Of a stretch of DNA of 64,000 nucleotides, positions 8,251-17,054 are shown one piece after another (the stretch's first letter is position 1; each line of letters begins with the position of its first letter). The position numbers and the translations under genes were made by a program. The stretch is from Ohtaekwangia koreensis. GTDB taxonomy: Bacteria; Bacteroidota; Bacteroidia; Cytophagales; Cyclobacteriaceae. The notes beneath the pieces are model-generated. The model saw only the letters and a program-made list of their open reading frames with translations. It searched no databases and was not told where the DNA came from. The stretch covers positions 620,001 through 684,000 of the forward strand of contig NZ_FUZU01000003.1 in the NCBI RefSeq assembly GCF_900167975.1, given 5' to 3'.

Positions 8251-10584
8251 CTATTTTTCTTTTAACGTTACAACCGGGTCGATATAGTTTACACGTATAG
8301 CGTGAAAGAGAATCGTGGCAAAGGCAACCAGGATCAGTAAGAAAACCGGGGCCATAAATTCAAGCCACGAAATCATATGACGATACGAAAATTTCATCAT
8401 CCACGCTTCCAACAGGTAATACGCTACAGGTATAGCAAGTACGATCGCCAGTAGAATGAGCTTTGAAAAATCGCCGACCAAAAGGGCCAGCAACCGGGAG
8501 AAGTTTGCGCCAAAGACTTTACGAATGGACAACTCGCGTGTCCTGCGCTCGACGGTAAAATTTGCAAGCCCGAACAATCCCAAAGCGGCAATAACAATGG
8601 AAAGGAAAGAAAACAACGTTGATATCTTTCCCATGTTTGTTTCATTCTGATACAACCTGTCCAGGGTGCTGTCAAAAGCATAGTAAGAGAATATCTCCGA
8701 AGGGTTATTGGCTATATGAATTTCTTGCAAGGCGTGAAGCGCATCCTGATAATGGTCGGGTTGTACACGCATAATTATATACTCCGCTTCTTTTGGCATA
8801 ATGGCAACAACCAGTGGCTGTATGGGGGTAAACAAGGAGTTGAAATGAAAATCCTTCACCACGCCGATCACTTCACCTTCCCCACCCCACACTTGAATAG
8901 GCTGGTGAAGTATATTATCTCCCATGATTTTGCGGGCGCTCTCATTTATAAAAATTGGAACACCGGCATTGCTGGCAGCTTTCTTTGCAAAGCCTTCAAC
9001 CTTCTGAATCTTTAGAACGTCAACAAAATCCTCGTCAACAAAAATTACCCCGAAGCTGGTACTGTCATGAGCTGGTTTGTCAGGCCATACAATACCGCCA
9101 ACCATTGGGCTACCCGCAAATAAGTTATCACTGCAGAATGTTACGCCTTCTATGGATGATTGCTGTTTTAATTTTTGTTTCATCACATCAAGCTTCTCCA
9201 GATCGGCTTGCGTCAACTCTTTAACGAGTATATTTTTCTTCTCATAGCCCAGGTCTTTCTCCTTCAGATACGATACTTGATTGATGACACCGGTAGTAAA
9301 GACAATCAGCAGTATGGATAAAAAGAACTGAAAGCAAAATAATGTTTTGCGCATGAGGTTCCCTCCTATCTTCACGTTCTGGTTAACGTTTAGCATACTG
9401 ATTACTTTAAACGAGGTAAGTATATAAGCGGGGTATATCCCGGATATACCACCGGTCAGTAGTATTATTCCTATGACCGTGATCCAAAATACAGGCGAGG
9501 TATAGGGCAGGCTAATGTTTTCTGAAAGCGCGGTGTTAATATAGGGCAACGTTACTGCCAGCATGACGATCGCGATACACCCGGAAATCACGGTAATGGA
9601 AAATGACTCGATTAAAAATTGCCAGATGAGTGAAGTCCGTTCCGCGCCGATGACACGTTTGGTACCAATCTCTTTGGTTCGCTTAAAGGCACCGGCCGTA
9701 TAGAGGTTCATGAAATTTATACAGGCCATCAGCAGGATAAGCAAGGATGCACCTATAAACAGGTGTACATATTCAATCCTACCACCGTTAACTTTTCCAT
9801 CAAGCAAGTCAGAATATAGATATATATCATCGAAGGGCTGCAGGAGTACGGTGGCTGCCGTCATTTTTTTTAGTTGTCCATTAATGTGATTGGCCACAGT
9901 TTCCGCTTGCGCGGGGTCTGACAAGGCAATATAGGCCTCATAATTATAGATGCCAATGTGCTCCTGATAATCTTCGGTTAATAACAAGCCGAAATCAAAC
10001 TGAATGGTGGAGTTGGTGGGAAAGTCCTCGTATACCCCGGTGATATCAAATTCATTGCGACCGTCGAGAACAATAGTATTGGTTGAAATTTTATTCCTCC
10101 ATTCTGAACCTAATAACGTATTGGCCATCGATTCAGAGATCACCATGGAGAGTTGATCGGGTAGTGCTTTCTTGGCATCACCATATAAAAAACGCCTGCT
10201 GATCAGGTTGAAAAAATTACTGCTGATTCCCTTACCTTCAAACTCAAGGCGCTTGTCATTGGATTCTACGACGTGTTTATTCTCCCGTGTTTCGACGAAC
10301 ACTAATTCCTTTATACCTGCCTGACCTTGCTGCAGCGTTTGAATGATTCTAAAGGATGTAGCCCGCGCAGACTGGGTTTTCTCGTTTAACGGATAATTGG
10401 TGATGACTTGAAAAACTCCCTGACTTTCCGGTATAAAGTTATTGAAGGTCAACTCCTTTTCAATCCACAAGAGCAACAGTATGCAAGACGCCAGTCCACT
10501 CGAGAGTCCGATCACATTGATAAAAACACTCGCCTTATTTTTTCTAAACGATCGCAAGGCAGACTTGATATAATATATAAGCAT
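8251..10584 (-). CDS. FtsX/MacB-type ABC transporter permease
   Basis: A 777-residue membrane protein of the large permease family common in Bacteroidota. It has two halves, each with a membrane helix, a periplasmic MacB_PCD-like domain and an FtsX three-helix core. The FtsX core signatures are visible: KRTKEIGTKRVIGA after the first core and ERRTRELSIRKVFGA near the C-terminus. Such permeases work with a separate LolD/MacB-like ATPase to move or extract lipoproteins, peptides or drugs across the envelope; no ATPase gene is adjacent. It ends 4 bases before the carrier-like gene and lies inside the peptide cluster, so resistance to or export of the product is a reasonable inference. Confidence 0.9.
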   Translation of the reverse strand: MLIYYIKSALRSFRKNKASVFINVIGLSSGLASCILLLLWIEKELTFNNFIPESQGVFQVITNYPLNEKTQSARATSFRIIQTLQQGQAGIKELVFVETRENKHVVESNDKRLEFEGKGISSNFFNLISRRFLYGDAKKALPDQLSMVISESMANTLLGSEWRNKISTNTIVLDGRNEFDITGVYEDFPTNSTIQFDFGLLLTEDYQEHIGIYNYEAYIALSDPAQAETVANHINGQLKKMTAATVLLQPFDDIYLYSDLLDGKVNGGRIEYVHLFIGASLLILLMACINFMNLYTAGAFKRTKEIGTKRVIGAERTSLIWQFLIESFSITVISGCIAIVMLAVTLPYINTALSENISLPYTSPVFWITVIGIILLTGGISGIYPAYILTSFKVISMLNVNQNVKIGGNLMRKTLFCFQFFLSILLIVFTTGVINQVSYLKEKDLGYEKKNILVKELTQADLEKLDVMKQKLKQQSSIEGVTFCSDNLFAGSPMVGGIVWPDKPAHDSTSFGVIFVDEDFVDVLKIQKVEGFAKKAASNAGVPIFINESARKIMGDNILHQPIQVWGGEGEVIGVVKDFHFNSLFTPIQPLVVAIMPKEAEYIIMRVQPDHYQDALHALQEIHIANNPSEIFSYYAFDSTLDRLYQNETNMGKISTLFSFLSIVIAALGLFGLANFTVERRTRELSIRKVFGANFSRLLALLVGDFSKLILLAIVLAIPVAYYLLEAWMMKFSYRHMISWLEFMAPVFLLILVAFATILFHAIRVNYIDPVVTLKEK

Positions 10585-10651
10585 AGTATAGGATTTCGTA
10601 TAGGCAAAAAATACTAACTATATTTCACTAAATAAAAAGAAAACAAAATTT

Positions 10652-11767
10652 TTATGTTGGCTCAAGTATACTCGGTGTTGCAACAACAGACGCCCCATCA
10701 AGAAGCGTTTGGATATACGGGTCCGTGGTTTCAATTCGTTTGCCATGAGCACGGAAGAAATCGATCAACTGGTAACCAAAATAAGTATTGATCAGGTTTG
10801 TATTGGAAAAGAAATTGCCCACGATCAAAACGTCGATGAACTCCAACATTTTCGGCGATACTATACCGGGTATTACTTTCTTTCCGCTCTTGCGCACCAA
10901 GGCTCCATACGCATCGATTGGATCCATCGGATAATTCATGACCATGGCTACACGCGGATCTTCAAAGTAAGGCTGTATACATTCATCATCCACAGCAAAC
11001 AACATCCATCGTTTATCTGCAATATATTCTGGCAAAGGTTTTCGGTCGCTTTGCATATCGGCCGCTAACGGGTAATGGGTTGAGCGTCCGGGAACACTAT
11101 AGCGCTGTAATAAGTTGGCAACCGGTATATGGCGACTTTGTATATCCTGCTGGTATATATAGGCCAGTCTGCCACTGAGTGCAGCTGCTGCATAGCTGGT
11201 GCCGGAGCGGATGGCAGGTTTACCGGACTCGCCCTGTATACGCTGATGTATACCTTTTGCCAGCACGTTGATATAGCCTTCACCCACATAGCAGAAGTCC
11301 TGCATCCGTCTAAATATACCCGTTCCCACTCCGATCACCGTTGGGAAGGCTGCCGGATAGCATGGATAGCTTGTCTCATGGTGCGCCGCAGCAATGACAA
11401 CCTGGCCATTATGATAACACTTCATGCATGCTTGTCTAAGAATTTCAGGTGGTGATGAGCGGACAATACCCAGGCTGATGTTGATGATGTGAACATCCTT
11501 CCGTTGTGCGCAATATTCCAGTGCCCGGCAAAGAAGGTCAACGGTGATTTTCTCAGTGTCGAGCCTGATGGAAATAATCCTGCTGGCGGGTGCCAGGTAA
11601 TGAATGATACTGGCAACATTGGTGCCGTGATAGAGCATAGACTTGCTTTCGCCCGCTTTGCCAGCCTCTCTTGGGAGGGTTACCTCTTCTGCCGCTGCAG
11701 AAGAGGTAAGGCGGTGATAAGAGAAGTCCACGCCCTGATCAATAATAGCCACACCGATTTCTTCCAT
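10652..11767 (-). CDS. Subtilisin-like (S8) protease, cytoplasmic, with extra C-terminal domain
   Basis: 371 residues from ATG 11767. A TTG six bases upstream is also in frame and would overlap the preceding TGA. The catalytic set is present: Asp10 in AIIDQGVD, His47 in YHGTNVASI and Ser191 in IRSGTSYAAAALSG. No signal peptide is seen, so it should act in the cytoplasm, as RiPP leader proteases of this type do. The usual oxyanion-hole Asn of AAGN is replaced: the segment reads AAAHHETSYP. After about residue 235 a ~135-residue C-terminal part with no family I recognise follows (KRWMLFAVDDE, then VLIVGNFF). It is placed between an unknown cluster protein and the FtsX permease. Likely job, by context: cleaving the leader of the two precursor peptides. 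Confidence 0.85.
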   Translation of the reverse strand: MEEIGVAIIDQGVDFSYHRLTSSAAAEEVTLPREAGKAGESKSMLYHGTNVASIIHYLAPASRIISIRLDTEKITVDLLCRALEYCAQRKDVHIINISLGIVRSSPPEILRQACMKCYHNGQVVIAAAHHETSYPCYPAAFPTVIGVGTGIFRRMQDFCYVGEGYINVLAKGIHQRIQGESGKPAIRSGTSYAAAALSGRLAYIYQQDIQSRHIPVANLLQRYSVPGRSTHYPLAADMQSDRKPLPEYIADKRWMLFAVDDECIQPYFEDPRVAMVMNYPMDPIDAYGALVRKSGKKVIPGIVSPKMLEFIDVLIVGNFFSNTNLINTYFGYQLIDFFRAHGKRIETTDPYIQTLLDGASVVATPSILEPT

Positions 11768-11769
11768 GC

Positions 11770-12624
11770 TCAATTTTTTAAGTAGGCAAAGTTTTCTTCC
11801 GGGTGATATACCGCGTCGATGAGTCCGAGCAGATCCAGGAATTTTTTATAGTTCGTACTTCCTTGTGAAACAAAGACATTACCCGTATGGCGCGCGCTAT
11901 AGGGATGCATCGTCGAGGGTATATCTTCTGTTGAAAATGGCGCGATCAAACTTTCGATGAGCTCATGTATAACCGGGTTTTTCACACTGTTAATAATCCC
12001 TGGCAGCAGTATAAATTTCAGAATTGCATATTTATCCCTGCGGTCCTGGTGGGTAACAATAAGGAACGAGCTGTTCACGGTCATTTCCTTGATATAATAA
12101 TGCAGGGATGGACGTTGCAGGGCACTGGTGAAATGATGCTGAAAAAAACTATATAAATCTGTTTCGGCCACCAGTATATTAATTTGAAAAAAAGCCTTTG
12201 TCACAAACGGCACCTGCAAAAAGGATACAAGTAGTTCGCGTTCGGCTTTCAAACGCTCATATACCGGGTATCCAATTGCACGAAGGCGCTCAAATATAGA
12301 AGCTGCATAGCGATAGGTATCAAATGTACCGCCTTCGTTATAGTAGTCTTGCCATTGCTTGACCAGCAGGCTCAGCTCGCTGACTACCTGCTGATCATCG
12401 CATGAATCTTTTAGGGTATCAACAGTTCGTTTGCAAAATCTTCCCAGGTTCAGGTTAGCTTGATTTAAGGGTAAAAAATTCTTTCTGTTTTGTTCACCTG
12501 CTCTAGAAAAATCATGCATACGGTTATAAAAGTAGCACTGCTTATGCTGCTCGGTAACCACATCGTGATAGAGGTTGCCAAAGCTTGGAATGTCCTGCAC
12601 AAAGGATTTAAATGTACCAATCAT
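11770..12624 (-). CDS. Unknown cluster protein between radical SAM enzyme and subtilase
   Basis: 284 residues from ATG 12624 (a TTG six bases upstream is the alternative). I do not recognise the family. It looks soluble and largely helical, has no signal peptide or clear membrane segment, and shows aromatic-rich stretches such as DLYSFFQHHF and SLHYYIKEM. There is a charged segment RAGEQNRKNFLP near residue 45 and a possible conserved end (MHPYSARHTGNVFVSQG). It starts 12 bases after the radical SAM stop, and its TGA lies 2 bases before the subtilase ATG, so the three are almost certainly co-translated. It may be a partner protein or a peptide-modifying enzyme of a new family. Confidence 0.8.
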   Translation of the reverse strand: MIGTFKSFVQDIPSFGNLYHDVVTEQHKQCYFYNRMHDFSRAGEQNRKNFLPLNQANLNLGRFCKRTVDTLKDSCDDQQVVSELSLLVKQWQDYYNEGGTFDTYRYAASIFERLRAIGYPVYERLKAERELLVSFLQVPFVTKAFFQINILVAETDLYSFFQHHFTSALQRPSLHYYIKEMTVNSSFLIVTHQDRRDKYAILKFILLPGIINSVKNPVIHELIESLIAPFSTEDIPSTMHPYSARHTGNVFVSQGSTNYKKFLDLLGLIDAVYHPEENFAYLKN

Positions 12625-12636
12625 ACCCAAAGATTT

Positions 12637-14097
12637 TTATTTGTTGGCATGTGTCTGATGATCGTCCATTTTTACTTCTTTGAACGACACACGATCAGGC
12701 TCTTTGAGTTTAAGCAGGTACATGCTTTTAAAATAATCCCCTAAACGTGTCTTCCAAACCGTGCAAGGAAACTTGTCTTCGGTGAGATCATGCAGAGCAT
12801 CGTAGGCGCAGCTCAGTCCACCGCAGACGGGGTTAAACTTGCAGGCGGCACATATAGGATGAACTTTGGTGCGACTATAATTCAAATATTTCTCAAAGTC
12901 GGATGGCGTCCAGCGCCGGAATACATTTACGCCGCTGGATTTTTGGGTATCGTGTACAGTCTCCCAACATTTGTGGATGGTACCATCCGGATCGAATGTA
13001 AAGAAGTAGGGTGATACATACGTTGAGCAATCTGATTGCTTCTGAGGTATATTCCAACGAATCCTTGCTTTGAGTTCGCTGTTATGCTGCGCCCACCTGT
13101 TAAAGCGATCAACCTTCGTAATACTAAACTTGTTGGAGACCTCGAAGAATTCATCTTGTGAAAGGTATACCATGTCCGCCGTCGGTGCTCCCTCGTACGC
13201 TTTGAGCCAGGCCAGTGCCAACGAAACCTGTTTGTGCCGTTGGGGCCATATTCCGTAACTGGAAAGGTCGTCGAAGAAGCGGTCAAAGGTTGCCGCTACA
13301 CGTTTATCGGTATTGATACGAATCGTCAGATCTATACCTTCAGGCATCATGGATAAATTCTCCATAATCTTCTCGTAGTTTTTCCCCTTCGAGTTTTTCA
13401 AGGGACGGTATGCATCATGCACTTCTTTTGCACCATCAACAGTAACCTGCAGACTTGAAACTTTATTGGCTTTGAGAAATTGCCAGGTTTCCATATCCAG
13501 GTATATACCATTGGTGATAATGGACGCCTCATACGGTATGTGATATTGCTCGGATAAGGCAATGAACTTTTGAGAAAGGAATTCGATAGCCTGTTTGTTG
13601 ATCAAAGGCTCACCACCATACCAGGTGATGGAGAGTGAGGACCATTTCTTTACCGGCGCGTTGTTGATCATATCTTCTATATATGAAACAATTCCCTGGA
13701 GAACCTTTTCATCGCGCAAGGTCTTGTTCGGCTTGACCACCTCAAAACAATATGGACATCCCATGTTACAGAGGATCGTTGTGCCAATGGTGAGCCCGAT
13801 ATGACCGCTATTTTTATACTTGTTACTTTGGGTGTTTATATAGTCATCGCGGTATTGCTCTACTTCATTTATCTCAGGGGCCACTAAAAAGCCATCATCA
13901 AAAAGTTGCTGCAGTTCGTTATCGAACTGCGGGTACTGTTCCATATCGATTGTCTCACCTGCCGGCACCGACGAAAGCATATTGGCTAACGGCATGCTGA
14001 TAATGTTGAGGCCACCGCTCACGATGTTGTACAGCAGCGCTTCATCTGTCTCTTCGACAGGAATAATCTCATTGTAAAAACTCGATTTTAATTTCAT
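12637..14097 (-). CDS. Radical SAM/SPASM peptide maturase
   Basis: 486 residues. The N-terminal ~90 residues resemble the leader-binding region found in front of SPASM maturases. The radical SAM core carries the CX3CX2C iron-sulfur motif (Cys110, Cys114, Cys117 in CNMGCPYCFE) and GGEP at 161-164 for SAM binding. The C-terminal SPASM domain holds further cysteines, including Cys416, 419, 425, 430 and 445 (CAACKFNPVCGGLSC), for auxiliary clusters. Such enzymes form thioether or carbon-carbon bonds, or epimerise residues, in RiPP precursors. Each precursor here has only one cysteine in its conserved C-terminal block, so the exact chemistry cannot be predicted. It is translated together with the unknown protein and subtilase that follow. 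Confidence 0.93.
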   Translation of the reverse strand: MKLKSSFYNEIIPVEETDEALLYNIVSGGLNIISMPLANMLSSVPAGETIDMEQYPQFDNELQQLFDDGFLVAPEINEVEQYRDDYINTQSNKYKNSGHIGLTIGTTILCNMGCPYCFEVVKPNKTLRDEKVLQGIVSYIEDMINNAPVKKWSSLSITWYGGEPLINKQAIEFLSQKFIALSEQYHIPYEASIITNGIYLDMETWQFLKANKVSSLQVTVDGAKEVHDAYRPLKNSKGKNYEKIMENLSMMPEGIDLTIRINTDKRVAATFDRFFDDLSSYGIWPQRHKQVSLALAWLKAYEGAPTADMVYLSQDEFFEVSNKFSITKVDRFNRWAQHNSELKARIRWNIPQKQSDCSTYVSPYFFTFDPDGTIHKCWETVHDTQKSSGVNVFRRWTPSDFEKYLNYSRTKVHPICAACKFNPVCGGLSCAYDALHDLTEDKFPCTVWKTRLGDYFKSMYLLKLKEPDRVSFKEVKMDDHQTHANK

Positions 14098-14157
14098 AGT
14101 GACAATAGCGTTTAGGGTTATTTTATGGACTTCAAATATGGGTACTGGTAAAGGGTG

Positions 14158-16068
14158 TTAATGCTGTAGCAAGACGGCCGCCACTTTCAATACTTTATCT
14201 TCATAGGGCCTCATGTCGCGCACATGCGTTCGCGCTACGAGCACATCCGGTATAAGACCAGTTCCTTCCTGGTATACGGCGGGATCGAAACGATAACACC
14301 GTATGGTCGTATGCGCTTTGATCGTAAGTCCCGAAGGAAACGTATATAGCGTTGGTGAAGCGATCGCTCCGCGCGAGTTTGTATCACCGACGGTATAACT
14401 ATTGGGGCGCTTCTTCATTCCGATGATGAACATCTCCGATGCACAGGCTGTGGCTGCATCCTGTAAGATCACCACCTTCAAGCTTGCAGGAAGGACAAAT
14501 TCATCCCGTGCCGGTGTGATGGTAATGGTTTCCTTTAACCAGGGGAACACCACCGTTCCCAGGTTAACGACCTGATGCAGAAACAATGATAAGCTGGCGT
14601 AGGCATCCCCTGCGTAGCCACCGCCATTACCACGCAAGTCAATGATCAAACCTTGGGAGGCAATGATTTTTTTCCGGTTGTTGAGGATGTGATAAAAATT
14701 ATCGCCTTCCCAGTTGTTGAACTTGATGTAAAACAAAGAGTCGTCTATAAGTTTGGTTTCGCCATGCTTGGGTATAAATCGTGCATCGATAGATATAGGT
14801 TTATCCAGTGGAATCTTCACCGTACGTATGTCTCCGGGTGTGGACTCCAACATCATCTGAAGTGTATCGTATCGCCTGCGAAGCAGAAGATCATAGTGAT
14901 CACGCGTTGATGCGTTCAAAGCCGAACCATTGATGGCAACAATTTTACTTCCCAGGGTGACGTCTTTTTTGATTCCTTCGTTGAAAACGGCCACCACCAC
15001 CGGCACGCCCGCTATATCTCGGACAACGACGGGCAGCCGTGCCGATTTTACAGCGGCAACAGTATCATTGCGAGGAAGCGTAATACCAAAATGTGGATCC
15101 TGAAATTCCGTTTCGATGAACGCACGAAGTGCGCTATACTGCCATGCTGCATTTTTACTTGCACCACTGTACAGCAGCGTGTCAAGCTTGGCTAACAATA
15201 GCGTTTTGTTCAAGTGTCGCTCAGAATAAAAGGGATATTTTTCCAGCAGTTTATGCACGAATCGGTTCACAAGTTCAGTTTCCGTAAAAGGCACCCCATT
15301 GTCCTTGAATTCTATCAGACCACTTAAGTGCCCCTCACGGGTGCCAAAGACTTCAAAGCTTGGGATAACCCCATCCCGCAAGCGATCAAGCGACCACTGC
15401 GAGTATTGATCAAACATCGAGAGATCAGAGTGATAATTGCCCGCAATGCTGTCAAGCCAGGAGAAAACATGAGTGCGTTGATGGCTATAGTATTCTTCCA
15501 TCACCAGTTCACCCAGTATAAATTCCGATGGCTTGTTTTTATCGCGTGGAAAATATAGCAGCGAAATTTGCCCATGGGCAAAGGCCTTGAGTTCAGCCAG
15601 GTCATGACCATCGCTGCTGTCCCAGGTAGCCAGATACGAATATAGCGGGGGCTGATAGCCGGTGCTGGCGATGACAAATTCTTTTGCAAGCCACCGCTCA
15701 CCAGAAGAAAGTATCACTATAAATTTTTCCACGTTGTTTGTATATAGCTTTGCCGAGACCCGCGCGACATCCTCCCTGAGGGGAAGCTGCTCAGGCAGTT
15801 GCGCGCTATACATGAAGGCTCCGGAAGAATTTCTGTCAAAATACTCCAGGACCAAGCCAACTGTTTTCGTTACACCCTTGGCGGCACTCCGTACTTTAAT
15901 GCTTGCACAGTCTTTTTTATCGGGAAAACAAAATATATAGTTAGGGTTCCCTGTTTGCAATAAATCAACTGTTTGCGCTCGGTCGGATTTAAAGCCCACT
16001 ACGCTAAGCTGTCCATACGCAGGAGCTATAGAATGCAAAAGAAAAATTATGATTCCCAGTTTTCTCAT
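14158..16068 (-). CDS. Secreted S41-family (C-terminal-processing-like) protease
   Basis: 636 residues from ATG 16068; an upstream in-frame extension to 16146 would put 26 residues before the signal peptide and is unlikely. The signal peptide is MRKLGIIIFLLHSIAPAYG. A PDZ-like part (TLGSKIVAINGSALN) comes before the S41 catalytic domain, which has LIIDLRGNGGGYAGDAY and the nucleophile Ser in ATACASEMFI. A Lys-type base is expected from the family, but I did not place it. Proteins of this family cut exported proteins in the periplasm. Its position between the arginase-like gene and the radical SAM gene suggests work on the exported peptide or on envelope proteins that handle it. Confidence 0.85.
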   Translation of the reverse strand: MRKLGIIIFLLHSIAPAYGQLSVVGFKSDRAQTVDLLQTGNPNYIFCFPDKKDCASIKVRSAAKGVTKTVGLVLEYFDRNSSGAFMYSAQLPEQLPLREDVARVSAKLYTNNVEKFIVILSSGERWLAKEFVIASTGYQPPLYSYLATWDSSDGHDLAELKAFAHGQISLLYFPRDKNKPSEFILGELVMEEYYSHQRTHVFSWLDSIAGNYHSDLSMFDQYSQWSLDRLRDGVIPSFEVFGTREGHLSGLIEFKDNGVPFTETELVNRFVHKLLEKYPFYSERHLNKTLLLAKLDTLLYSGASKNAAWQYSALRAFIETEFQDPHFGITLPRNDTVAAVKSARLPVVVRDIAGVPVVVAVFNEGIKKDVTLGSKIVAINGSALNASTRDHYDLLLRRRYDTLQMMLESTPGDIRTVKIPLDKPISIDARFIPKHGETKLIDDSLFYIKFNNWEGDNFYHILNNRKKIIASQGLIIDLRGNGGGYAGDAYASLSLFLHQVVNLGTVVFPWLKETITITPARDEFVLPASLKVVILQDAATACASEMFIIGMKKRPNSYTVGDTNSRGAIASPTLYTFPSGLTIKAHTTIRCYRFDPAVYQEGTGLIPDVLVARTHVRDMRPYEDKVLKVAAVLLQH

Positions 16069-16099
16069 GTTGACAGGATTTGAAAAATCAAACCATGTA

Positions 16100-17023
16100 T
16101 TAATTATTATATATACCACCCACGTGTTGCACCGACATTTTACCATAGAGGCTATGGAGGCCCCGCAGCAATGATTGCTCTATAAAATTCCATTGATCCA
16201 CGGGGGTATATCCGCTATACCGTGAACGACACACCGTAACCAGAAGCGGTTTAATTTTATTTACAGCAAGTGCCTGGATGAAATCATCCACACGAGATTG
16301 TATTAAGGCTTCGGATACTTTCAAAGGAGAATCATACTGTTCTTTAAAGCTGTTTAGATAATAATAATAACGTTGACCGATCTTGCGGGCTTCTACGCGG
16401 CCGAAATCAAAGAAACGCAGTCGATGGTAAGGTGTATTTAGAAAGGCGGTATACTCCTCACGCGTGATTTCAATTCTCAATTCACGTTTCAAAGGATTTT
16501 GTATGCACGAAAAATAGTCCAGGTCGATGTCGAGCATAACGTCCTTGATTGTCGTAAGCTGTTCAACATGTTGTTTGTAAAATTTAAAGATCACAGCGCC
16601 ATCTCCCAACGCCTCGGGATCTTTACCATGTTCTTCCAGAACAGACATCTTGCCGGTCACCAGCTTCTTGCCTTCTCCATTGGATGAACGTACATACAAA
16701 TGCATCGCCCGGCTGTTGGTTTTGTTATGTCTTTGCTTAACCCAGTATACCTTTTTAAACAGGCCTTCATAAATGGCCGGGATAATAAAGTTAGCGATGG
16801 TGAGTTCCTGATGGGTGAATTGTTGGACCCGCTTAAGATTCCCGTTTAACAAGTGGATGGAATTGTTGAGCGTTGGGGCGCCCATGTCAGAGTGCTCATC
16901 CACGTGGAGAAGCGCATGATCCCGCCCACGAATCAGCTTATGAAGCAGTGCATGCTTCCATACAAAGAAAGCTTCATGGTGTTCTTCAACGGTGAATAAT
17001 GGAATAGTTTTATCGCGCATCAT
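16100..17023 (-). CDS. UPF0489-family peptide arginase (Arg to ornithine) candidate
   Basis: 307 residues from the ATG at 17023; an ATG at 17074 overlapping the previous stop is possible. The protein carries arginase-like metal-binding signatures: HVDEHSD (residues 40-46) and DIDLDYF (165-171), with the three Asp of the second motif at 165, 167 and 169. This fits the UPF0489 family. From my knowledge, members of that family in RiPP clusters are peptide arginases (OspR type) that hydrolyse arginine side chains in a precursor to ornithine. Both precursors here have two arginines in a conserved KRPRGC block, so they are the expected substrates. It follows the acyltransferase gene by about 30 bases, which suggests coupled action: make ornithine, then acylate its amine. 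Confidence 0.75.
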   Translation of the reverse strand: MMRDKTIPLFTVEEHHEAFFVWKHALLHKLIRGRDHALLHVDEHSDMGAPTLNNSIHLLNGNLKRVQQFTHQELTIANFIIPAIYEGLFKKVYWVKQRHNKTNSRAMHLYVRSSNGEGKKLVTGKMSVLEEHGKDPEALGDGAVIFKFYKQHVEQLTTIKDVMLDIDLDYFSCIQNPLKRELRIEITREEYTAFLNTPYHRLRFFDFGRVEARKIGQRYYYYLNSFKEQYDSPLKVSEALIQSRVDDFIQALAVNKIKPLLVTVCRSRYSGYTPVDQWNFIEQSLLRGLHSLYGKMSVQHVGGIYNN

Positions 17024-17054
17024 ACAAAGCAGTAAAGTTCGATATACAGGTAAA

